Part shown: positions 1-7,900 of the stretch, in pieces
How the letters are laid out: the number at the start of each line of letters is the position of its first letter
Position numbering within the stretch: position 1 is the first letter of the stretch
From: an uncultured Lachnospiraceae bacterium
GTDB taxonomy: Bacteria; Bacillota; Clostridia; Lachnospirales; Lachnospiraceae
Reading direction: 5' to 3'
DNA length: 64,000 bases
Assembly: GCA_910586715.1 (NCBI GenBank)
Contig: CAJUJG010000005.1
Coordinates: forward strand, 71,346 to 135,345
Position numbers and translations under genes: made by a program
The notes under the pieces: generated by a model
Databases searched by the model: none
Told to the model about the DNA's origin: nothing
What the model saw: only the letters and a program-made list of their open reading frames with translations

Positions 1-41
1 GAACGCTCATAAACGTCCTCGCTCAGTTTTCCGTAATTCAT
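1..41 (-). CDS. N-terminal fragment of an unidentified protein
   Basis: The first 13 codons of a minus-strand gene that runs off the left edge. The start ATG at 39-41 follows an AAGGGG ribosome site with a six-base spacer, and the visible peptide begins MNYGKLSEDVYER. It lies 25 bases downstream of the VanW-family gene and may be co-transcribed with it. The peptide loosely resembles the start of AIR-synthase/HypE-like proteins, but this is too little to name it. The gene start is credible; the function is not. Confidence 0.5.
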   Translation of the reverse strand, partial: MNYGKLSEDVYER

Positions 42-66
42 TTAAAATCCCCTTAATGTAATGCAT

Positions 67-1629
67 TTATGGCTGCTGTGCCTGCTGTTGTTGCTGCGCC
101 TGCTGCTGTGCTTCAAGCTGCTGCTGTTGAAGCGCCTGATAGTATGCCTCCAAATCCGCCTGCTGCTGCGCTGCCGCCGCAACCTCCGCCTGAATAGCCG
201 CCGCCTCTGCCTTGCACGCATCAATGCTTCCCGAGTCAATCGCCGCCTGAATCCTTGCCGCATGCGCCGGATTATCGGTGTTGATTCCCACGGTTGCCGT
301 TCTCGGCGAAACCTTATATGCGCTCTTATTAATGACATCACGGCTGACCTCCGCACCGTTTTCCACAACGACCTTCCATAACTGTGCCGTATATCCGATA
401 TGTGCCGATTCCACATGAATATACCCAATTCCCTGACCGGGCGCAGCGGTAATCACCTCATGGTCGGGACGCGTTACCGACAGTGTTTCGCTCTCATAGA
501 GCACCTCACGGTCGGATGAACGCTCCTCCACACCATATATCGTAAATGTAATCTGCTTATTTTCCGTATGCCCTTCAATATAAATTGGATTGCTGTAATT
601 GTTTACGAACTTAAAATCCTTGCCTGCCGATTCCGCGATTGCCGCATCCATAGAAGGCTTTACATAAGTCACAATCATGGAATGGTTATGCCGTTCCGTC
701 ACCTCAAGCTCTGATAAAAGAACCGTATTGTAGAGCGTTGTCGAAACCTGGCAAATACCGCCGCCTAAACTCTCCACAACTTTACCATTCAGATAAGAAC
801 CTGCCGGAAAATAACCGTTTGCCTCTGTAAACGGCTTTATCGTCTCATATGTTGAAAACTCATCGCCCGGATATAAAATTGTGGAATTAATCAGATTACA
901 GCCATTTTCAATATTTTTACACCGTGCCGCGCTGCTTGTCGAGTAGCTTGTCGTAAAGGTTCCCAATACATCGGTGAGCTTGGAAAGCTCCTCGGCGCTT
1001 CCTTTTGGTTCGGTTACGTCAACAACCAAGTCGATTGCCGCATCCTGATGATCCCATTCGTCTGTAATATATTCTGATACCTTTAGCAGCGATTCTTCAA
1101 TATTAACCGTCTCGCCTGCCTGACCTTCCTCAATTTCAAAAGCGCCGTCCACACGTGTCATCGTCGCGTTTTTCGCTAAAATATCGTACTGCGTGCACTG
1201 CTCCTCAAGCACTGACCGCACCATATTCTCGTCAAGTGACAGCTCAAGGTCATATACCTTACTGCCCTTTTTCAAATCCTGAATTGCCATGTAGCGTTTG
1301 ATAAAATTTCCCTTTTTGCCAACCGACATTGCCTCTGACAAAACATCCGTATTTTCCCATTTTAATCCCAATTCACCGGCAGTTACCGCCACATAACAAT
1401 CCCCCGGCGCGCCCAACGTCACATTCTTGGTTTTTAAATTATCCACATACTGGCTGACAGCCTGCTGCGCTTCATCAGCTGTCATTCCGGAAAGCTCTAC
1501 TTCTCCTATGTAAACACCGTTCAGTATGGTATCGTTCTCCTCTTTTGCCTCTGCCGCAGTCTCTCCCAAACTACCCATAAGCACTATCATCAGCGCAAGC
1601 GTCCACAGATATTTGAAACACTTTTTCAT
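67..1629 (-). CDS. VanW-family secreted envelope protein with Gln-rich tail
   Basis: About 520 residues. An N-terminal signal segment is followed by two YoaR-type putative peptidoglycan-binding regions (about residues 40-230) and a VanW domain (about 235-375) with the family signature GGGICQVSTTLYN. A G5-like stretch and a helical, very Ala/Gln-rich tail follow. VanW-family proteins occur in glycopeptide-resistance clusters and widely in Firmicutes, but their biochemical role is not settled. The start at 1629 (MKKCFKYLW) is preferred over the ATG at 1641 because a GGGAAAGG site lies 13 bases before it and only one base before the earlier ATG. There is no sortase motif. The tail is encoded by a run of CAG/CAA codons. 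Family assignment is firm; the role at the wall is inferred. Confidence 0.85.
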   Translation of the reverse strand: MKKCFKYLWTLALMIVLMGSLGETAAEAKEENDTILNGVYIGEVELSGMTADEAQQAVSQYVDNLKTKNVTLGAPGDCYVAVTAGELGLKWENTDVLSEAMSVGKKGNFIKRYMAIQDLKKGSKVYDLELSLDENMVRSVLEEQCTQYDILAKNATMTRVDGAFEIEEGQAGETVNIEESLLKVSEYITDEWDHQDAAIDLVVDVTEPKGSAEELSKLTDVLGTFTTSYSTSSAARCKNIENGCNLINSTILYPGDEFSTYETIKPFTEANGYFPAGSYLNGKVVESLGGGICQVSTTLYNTVLLSELEVTERHNHSMIVTYVKPSMDAAIAESAGKDFKFVNNYSNPIYIEGHTENKQITFTIYGVEERSSDREVLYESETLSVTRPDHEVITAAPGQGIGYIHVESAHIGYTAQLWKVVVENGAEVSRDVINKSAYKVSPRTATVGINTDNPAHAARIQAAIDSGSIDACKAEAAAIQAEVAAAAQQQADLEAYYQALQQQQLEAQQQAQQQQQAQQP

Positions 1630-1641
1630 ATCAATAACCAT

Positions 1642-1945
1642 GCCTTTCCCATGTCCGCAGCTAAATCACTGCAATTTTAATATGCAACATTTTTTAATTC
1701 TTCTTTTCTTAACCGGTTACAGTTCACACCCAATGTCAGTTTTTATCGGCATACAAGCGATTGAGGTGTGAATTATAACAGATTTTGCACACAAAATACT
1801 AAAAGGCGAGCATTTTGGCGCATGATTCCCACTACTTTGGTGGATGTCTGAACAGTAACCTTAACCATTCTGTAAATTGTCGGAATATAAATTACACTAA
1901 CGACTTGTAATTTACATAATTTATGTATTATAATCAAATGGTATT
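1642..1945. other. Intergenic region upstream of the VanW-family gene
   Basis: About 300 bases without a credible gene. It must carry the leader of the VanW-family gene and the 3' end of the 36-residue peptide gene. A TATAAT hexamer on the minus strand near 1773-1778 has no good -35 partner. The right end holds the plus-strand promoter listed separately. No hairpin with a T-run was found. Confidence 0.4.
1905..1934 (+). promoter_or_regulatory. Sigma-A-type promoter for the TPR-like gene
   Basis: TTGTAA at 1905-1910, an 18-base spacer, and a perfect TATAAT at 1929-1934. Transcription would start near 1941 and cross the whole 36-residue peptide gene antisense before reaching the start codon at 2092, giving a leader of about 150 bases. 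Confidence 0.6.
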
Positions 1946-2056
1946 CTAATACCCTACAACGCTTGCGACCAAAGGTATTACCATACAAAGCACTAAAATA
2001 ACCGCAATGACAGCCGCGATTGTACGTTGAGTTTTTTTGTTATTCATGTTCATCAT
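1946..2056 (-). CDS. 36-residue single-pass membrane peptide
   Basis: A short gene running from ATG at 2054-2056 to TAG at 1946-1948. The peptide starts MMNMNNKKTQRT, then has one hydrophobic helix (about residues 13-35, rich in A, V, I and L) and ends VGY. A strong AAGGGGTG site lies eight bases before the start, and a near-perfect promoter lies about 20 bases further upstream (2085-2113). A positively charged N-terminus plus one helix suggests an inserted peptide with its N-terminus inside. It recalls the short Prli42/DUF4044-type peptides of Firmicutes in shape only; no homology is claimed. It lies entirely antisense to the leader of the divergent gene. Confidence 0.72.
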   Translation of the reverse strand: MMNMNNKKTQRTIAAVIAVILVLCMVIPLVASVVGY

Positions 2057-2084
2057 GCGCTGTTCACCCCTTTTCTGAAAGGAT

Positions 2085-2113
2085 ATTATATATGAATTTT
2101 ATAATCATTACAA
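2085..2113 (-). promoter_or_regulatory. Sigma-A-type promoter for the 36-residue peptide gene
   Basis: On the minus strand: TTGTAA (2108-2113), exactly 17 bases, then TATAAT (2085-2090). The start would be near 2078, giving a leader of about 22 bases with the ribosome site. The -10 box lies between the ribosome site and start codon of the opposing gene, so the two transcripts overlap at their 5' ends. Confidence 0.68.
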
Positions 2114-2700
2114 GCTTTTTGATTTTTTCAATTGTATTTTTTTTCGCACGCAGACGGACCACACGTATTGAAGATGCCCGGGAACGTGAATTTTGGGAGC
2201 GGGAAAAACGCGCCAATTTTATAAGACGCAAGTCCCTTGACGGTCTGAACTACATTCACATTCCCGAAGAGCTTCTGAATATGAAGCCTTCTTCCACTAC
2301 GGACGCTTTAAATACCAGTATTAAAGACTTGAATGACTTGTCCGAATATCAAATCGTAAATCTCACTGGTTATACAAACACAGATTTAAAGCTTGAATAT
2401 GGTACTGCTAATATTACTATATTAAGCGAATTTGATTTACATTACACAAATCTTGTAACGCTGCTGCAAAAACTTGCAGAACAGCTTTATGAAAACAATG
2501 AATACGAACTTGCTGCCGCTACTTTGGAATTTGCCGTTTCCACAGGCACCGACGTAAGCCAGTCCTACTATCTTTTGGCAGATATATACCAGCAAACCGG
2601 AGCGCCGGAAAAAATTGCCGACCTAATTAAACATGCGCAAAATGTTAATTCCCTGATGAAGGATACGATCGTCCAAAGGCTGACAGAAGATTATCAATAA
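2092..2700 (+). CDS. Membrane-anchored TPR-like protein, unknown function
   Basis: 202 residues. The start at 2092 (MNFIIITSF) is set by GAAAGGA ten bases upstream; the reading frame is open further upstream but has no ribosome site there. An N-terminal membrane helix (about 2-18) is followed by an Arg-rich charged segment (about 19-50). The C-terminal half has alternating helices with TPR character (for example YELAAATLEFAVSTG and YYLLADIYQQTG). It is probably a cytoplasmic protein-interaction module held at the membrane. Its 3' end overlaps the convergent exonuclease gene by 56 bases. No named family was recognised. Confidence 0.78.
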   Translation: MNFIIITSFLIFSIVFFFARRRTTRIEDAREREFWEREKRANFIRRKSLDGLNYIHIPEELLNMKPSSTTDALNTSIKDLNDLSEYQIVNLTGYTNTDLKLEYGTANITILSEFDLHYTNLVTLLQKLAEQLYENNEYELAAATLEFAVSTGTDVSQSYYLLADIYQQTGAPEKIADLIKHAQNVNSLMKDTIVQRLTEDYQ

Positions 2701-3418
2701 GTCTGCTTGCCTCATTTTTTGTCATCTTCTTTAAATTAATACACTCCGTCGTCACATTTATGACAGGCTGCAGCACAACGCTGTCATTTTCGCCCGCGCA
2801 CATTTCAAGACGGTACTGTTTTGCAAGCTTTTGCAGCAATTCATACTGCTTTGGTGTAATCGGGCCTTCTTTTTTTACCTGATACACCAAATCCTTCGGA
2901 CAAAACACATCTGCCTCCTTATCCGAAAATTCACTCACAAGCCTTTGATACAGCATATGCGTAGCGAGCGCGTCATTCAGCGCCCTGTGCGCATCCAAAT
3001 GGATTTGATAGTGCTCACACAATGCGCTTAAACTGCGGCTTTCCAAATCACGAAGAAACCGCCTTGCAATTCTAAGCGTATCAATACCCTTACGGTCAAA
3101 TTTCTTCTTTTGGTTTACTGCCGCTTTTTTAACAAATGAATAATCAAAAATGAGATTATGCCCTAGCAGAATATCATCGCCTGCAAAGCTGATAAAATCG
3201 TCCAGCACTGACTCAATATAAGGCGCATTTATGACGTCTGTGTCATGAATTCCCGTAAGCTGCGTTATCCGCTCTGGAAGACCTTTACCAGGATTGACAA
3301 ACGTCGCAAATGTATCAACAACCTCACCGTTTCGCACACTTGCGGCTCCAAGTTCTATTATTTTTTCATATTTTGGATTTAATCCCGTCGTTTCTATGTC
3401 GAAAACCACATAGTTCAT
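2645..3418 (-). CDS. DnaQ/PolC-epsilon-like 3'-5' exonuclease
   Basis: 257 residues. The DEDDh nuclease domain fills about residues 1-170: exo I is FDIETTG with catalytic D7 and E9, exo II lies in LLGHNLIFDY, and exo III in DAHRALNDA supplies the catalytic His and Asp. Stand-alone proteins of this kind degrade single-stranded DNA or act as proofreading-like or RNA-processing nucleases; the substrate is unknown here. The C-terminal part (about 170-257) is unassigned. The start at 3418 (MNYVVFD) has CAGGGA six bases upstream. An earlier in-frame ATGATG at 3431-3436 overlaps the stop of the upstream glycosyltransferase gene but has no ribosome site. Last gene of the minus-strand run beginning at 10106. 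Confidence 0.88.
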   Translation of the reverse strand: MNYVVFDIETTGLNPKYEKIIELGAASVRNGEVVDTFATFVNPGKGLPERITQLTGIHDTDVINAPYIESVLDDFISFAGDDILLGHNLIFDYSFVKKAAVNQKKKFDRKGIDTLRIARRFLRDLESRSLSALCEHYQIHLDAHRALNDALATHMLYQRLVSEFSDKEADVFCPKDLVYQVKKEGPITPKQYELLQKLAKQYRLEMCAGENDSVVLQPVINVTTECINLKKMTKNEASRLIDNLLSAFGRSYPSSGN

Positions 3419-3432
3419 TGGTATCCCTGTCA

Positions 3433-4371
3433 TCATTTTTGTTTGTTTTTATACTCCGTATCAAGATAAATAAGGTTCATTTCGTAATCCTGTTTGTTTT
3501 TCTGATTAATCGTAGAAAGCGTAAGCCCTGCAAAAAATGCCTGCATCGCTGCAAGATACACAAAACAGCAGACAATCAAAGTCGGAAACCGGTCTACAAA
3601 ACCCGTTGAAAAATATTCCCCCAAAACAGGCGCAAGAAACGCTGTCGAAATTACTGTAAGAATTACGGAAATCCACGTAAAAAATTTCATTGGTTTGTAA
3701 TTTTTATAAAGTTTAACGATTGTCATCAATACTTTAACGCCATCCGAATACGTGTTCAATTTTGATACGCTGCCCTCCGGTCTGTCACGGTATTGGATAA
3801 TCACATTTTCCACGCGCATATTTTTATCAATGGCATGAATGCTCATCTCTGTCTCAATCTCAAACCCTTTTGAGAGTACCGGAAACGATTTCACAAACTG
3901 ATAGCTGAATGCACGGTAACCTGTCATAATATCACGAATATCGCTCTTAAACATGCTGTTAATCGCGCCGCGCACCAAAGAATTTCCAAAATTATGAAAT
4001 GGACGTTTATTTTCTTCAAAATAAGAGGACGACAGCCTGTCCCCCACGACCATATCCGCATTCCGTTCCAAAACCGCTTCGCAAAGCTTAGGCGCTTCAT
4101 CAGCCGGATAGGTGTCATCGCCATCTGTCATAATATAACACTTCGCGTCAATCTCGCGAAACATCCGACGGATGACGTTTCCTTTTCCCTGCTGATATTC
4201 ATAACGTACCACAGCGCCCGCCTTTTTGGCAATCTCATCCGTTCCGTCCTTGGAATTGTTATCGTATACGTAAATCGTGGCATTGGGCAAAACAGTCCGA
4301 AAATCCTTTACTACCTTTTCTATTGTCTTACTTTCATTATAACACGGTATCAGCACCGCAATTTCATCCAT
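3433..4371 (-). CDS. Family 2 glycosyltransferase with C-terminal membrane helices
   Basis: 312 residues. A GT-A domain starts with AVLIPCYNES, has a DGDD acidic metal/nucleotide-sugar motif, and resembles dolichol/undecaprenyl-phosphate sugar transferases (DPM1/ArnC group). Two hydrophobic helices follow (about 235-295), the usual layout for polyprenyl-phosphate glycosyltransferases at the inner face of the membrane. The start at 4371 is chosen because AAGGAG lies just before it and downstream of the alternative ATG at 4398. Downstream of tadA in the same direction. It is a paralogue in layout of the gene at 55948. Donor and acceptor cannot be read from sequence. Confidence 0.85.
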   Translation of the reverse strand: MDEIAVLIPCYNESKTIEKVVKDFRTVLPNATIYVYDNNSKDGTDEIAKKAGAVVRYEYQQGKGNVIRRMFREIDAKCYIMTDGDDTYPADEAPKLCEAVLERNADMVVGDRLSSSYFEENKRPFHNFGNSLVRGAINSMFKSDIRDIMTGYRAFSYQFVKSFPVLSKGFEIETEMSIHAIDKNMRVENVIIQYRDRPEGSVSKLNTYSDGVKVLMTIVKLYKNYKPMKFFTWISVILTVISTAFLAPVLGEYFSTGFVDRFPTLIVCCFVYLAAMQAFFAGLTLSTINQKNKQDYEMNLIYLDTEYKNKQK

Positions 4372-4453
4372 GTACCAGTCTCCTTCTTTTATATCCATTA
4401 TCTCAATAATAGCTATAGTTTAACATATCCCAGTTACATAATAAAGAGGTAAA

Positions 4454-4942
4454 TTACATTTTTTCGAGCTTATTGCGAATACGCAGTTCTTTAAAAAAGG
4501 TTTTAAGAAGCGCGGAGCACTCCTCCTCCATAACACCGCGCACAGCTTCTACCTGATGGTTAAACTGCGGCATATTAAGGATATTTAAAATGGAACCCGC
4601 GCATCCTGCTTTGGGATTCATACACGCCATGACCACACGCGGAATGCGCGCCTGCACAATTGCCCCTGCACACATTTGGCAAGGCTCAAGGGTAACATAC
4701 ATCGTACACTCCTCAAGCCGCCAGTCACCAATTACTTTACTCGCACGCTTTATTGCCGTAATTTCCGCATGTGCAAGCGTATTTTTATCCGTATTCCTGC
4801 GATTGTAACCTCTGCCGATAACTTTTCCTTCATGCACAATCACACAGCCAATCGGGACTTCCCCCAGTGCATACGCTTTCTTTGCCTGTCTGTACGCATC
4901 CTTCATGTATTTTTCATCTAAATTTATTTCATTTGACTTCAT
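4454..4942 (-). CDS. tadA: tRNA-specific adenosine deaminase TadA
   Basis: 162 residues, normal length. It converts A34 of tRNA-Arg(ACG) to inosine so that one tRNA reads several Arg codons. The cytidine-deaminase zinc site is complete: HAE (H58, E60 as proton shuttle) and PCQMC (C88, C91), in the right order and spacing for TadA. It starts one base after the stop of the giant peptidase gene (ATG 4940-4942), which suggests translational coupling; its own ribosome site (GGTGG) is weak and distant. Confidence 0.96.
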   Translation of the reverse strand: MKSNEINLDEKYMKDAYRQAKKAYALGEVPIGCVIVHEGKVIGRGYNRRNTDKNTLAHAEITAIKRASKVIGDWRLEECTMYVTLEPCQMCAGAIVQARIPRVVMACMNPKAGCAGSILNILNMPQFNHQVEAVRGVMEEECSALLKTFFKELRIRNKLEKM

Positions 4943-4943
4943 A

Positions 4944-7900
4944 TTATTTATTTTGCCACCACCATTGAAAGGGTTTTGTCTTAATTTTAAATTTTACCGT
5001 TTTCGTGCCGCCAAAATCACCAATGCCTTTTATATAAAGCTTTGCCGTTCCCTTTTTTATATTATTGTCATAGCCCGTAATTTCATAATCCACACCTTGC
5101 GCCAGCTCACTGTCATAGCCCTTGTACGAAACACAGACTCCGGTATCCGAATCCGGCTCAAGTTCGCTTCCGGTATAGGTCTGCGCCTCAACGGTTACCT
5201 TTGCCTTTCCAATGTCGTATGCCGCTATGCGGTACAAGCCGCTCACGCTTCCATAGTATGCGCCCGATTCCGCCGCGTTTACCGTAACACACAGCTGCGT
5301 ACCCTGCAGTACCATGTCGTCCTTTCCAACAGGTTTTCCGGTATCCGCATAAGTGTATTTTACAGAGGCTTTATCATAGTCTTTGCCTGACGACAGCCTG
5401 TTTCCATTTTTGTCCACAATCACAAAGCTCGTTTCAAATTTGCCTGCTTTCTTTGTATAAACCTTATCCTTTGCCAACAGCATAAGCCCGCCGATGTCCT
5501 GTTTAACGATTGTAAACACAGCTTCTCTTTTTCCTTTATAGCTTCCTTTTCCTGTAATTACCACGGCAGGCGCCTTTTTATCCGATGCGGCTGCAACTGA
5601 CGTATTATTTTTATAGGAAAGCTTATAATCGGTGTTCTCCTCAAGAAGCTGATTTCCACAATACACATGCAAAGCAGGCTTTGCACCGCCCTTTGCATAC
5701 GCAACCTCCTGTGTTTCAAATACAAAGCGCATCAGCTCAGCTTCATCTTTTTGAATATTATAGCATACCGTAAATGGAACTTCTTTTGTCCCTTTATAAC
5801 CGTTCATGCCATGAATTACAATTGCCGCTTTTCCAGGAATGTCATTATTTTTATAGGAAAGCTTATAGTCCGTACCTTCAATAAGCGTCCTGCTTCCATC
5901 CTTGACAACAGGTTTCGGCTCCAAAGCTTCGCCCATGTATTCAAACATGCCGATATTTTTGACCTTTGTCTTTAAAATCGTTTTTTTACTGACATCGGCA
6001 TCCGGTTCAGGGAGTATTTCAAAATTAAGCGTCTGTATCCCCGTATAACTGCCCTTTCCTTTTACAGTCATGACAGGTTTTTTTGATTTCTGCGTCTCTT
6101 CCACGGATACTTTTATGTTGTTTTTATAAGTGACTGTATAATCAATACCCTCTGTCAAAAGCCGGTTTCCGTCATACACTTGAGCGTCCTGCTTCAGTGC
6201 GGCTCCCGTGTACGTAAGATTTTTTACGCCTGTTACCCAGAAATCATTTCTGTACGCAAAAATCTTACAGGCAGCGCTGATTCCATCAATTGCCGCCGTC
6301 AGTGTAATCTTCGCCGTATCAGATGCGCAGACGGCATATATTCTATCATCTGAAATATAAAGAATCTCTTTGCCATCCATGCCATTTATGACAAGTGTGT
6401 CATTTTTCTGTACAATTTCCAGCACATTGTCGTTTTCGTCATATGCAGACCATATCAGTTCCTGCTCATATGGATAGTGTGCCGGTTTCGGCATAATTTT
6501 AAACGCTTTCCATGTATCCCGCGCAATTTCTATATCTTCTATAGACATTTCGAGCGCTGTCAAAACAGGTCTTGTCGTAATTGTCTTCGCCTCTGTCTTT
6601 TCAAGGTCCGAATTCAGTCCATTAACAGTAACTGCAAGTTTATAACTGTACGATGTATCCGGAACCACTGTATTGTCAATGTATTGTCCTTCCGTGATAT
6701 TTTTCGCAATGCAGACGTATTTGGGTGTATCCTGTTTCGATGTCTCACTTCGATATATCGTATAAGACTGCACATTTTGTTCCGCATCCCATAAAAGCCT
6801 GACAACTGTTTGTCCGCCTTGTTTTTGTTCCGCAATCGTTGAAAATGCCGCCGGTCTCGGCAAAACTGCCGTATCCAGCACGCGAATCGCCGGCACCCCA
6901 ATCCTGCTTCCATCCTCTGCCGTAAAATATGACTGTATCCTATAGCGGTAACGGTTTCCGGCTTCCACCGTTTTGTCTGTATAAGCTGCTGCCGAATTTC
7001 CTTCCAAAACATTGAGCACGCGAAAATCTCCTTGATTATCGCTTCTTTCTATAATGTAACCTTCTGCTCCTTTTGCCGTCTTCCATACAAGGTTTACACC
7101 ATTTCCCTCCATATACTGCGCTGCTTCAAGTGTAACAGTTTCTGGAAATGTTAAAACTTTATCAGATAATGCCGGCTGCCCTTTTGTCCATCCGCCATCC
7201 GTTCGCATTGCACTTGGAACAAGATAATACCAATACGTCTTTCCCTTGGATACCGTATCCTCATAATAAAATGTGTCTGTCTGCGCATCAATCTCCGCAA
7301 TCAATTCTCCTTTGTCTGATGCTGTTTCACTTCTGTAAATTGCTGTCCTGTCGGCTCCCAAACTGCCGTCCCACGTAATCGCTACCGTATTTTCATAATC
7401 ATATTCTATCCGTTGTATGCTGACTGCATCCGGCTTCATTTGAAACACAATGGTTGAAGACACGCCTGTTTCCGGAATAATCTCTTTGCCCGACTCATCA
7501 TATGCTTTCACATAATATTGATGTTCATCACAAGGACGGTAGTTTGCGCTCTCCATATTCATCAATGCACTCGCATTTTTGACCGTCGCAGAGAATGTTT
7601 TGCCGTTCACCTTATGAAAAAGCTTATAAGACGATGCGCCGCTCACGGGAATCCACTCAAAATATGCCCTGTAATAACTGTTCTGCCGCCAAGTCAGATT
7701 TCTGTTAATGCATGCCGTGCTCCAGTTCGTGTACTCGTTTCCATGCACGGCGCGCAATTTATAATAATAATTTCCAAGCGCCCATCCATCCGTATCAATT
7801 ACATAAGAATACGCATCACCTGATGTAAAATCCTCTACATGTACATCCTCTGCGTCTTCGTTCCCATTATCCAAAACCCGCCATAGCTCGTATCCATCCG

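Noticed and set aside
1773..1988. A 71-residue minus-strand frame next to the peptide gene
   Set aside because: It has no hydrophobic or domain pattern and no ribosome site, and it overlaps the better supported 36-residue gene in another frame.
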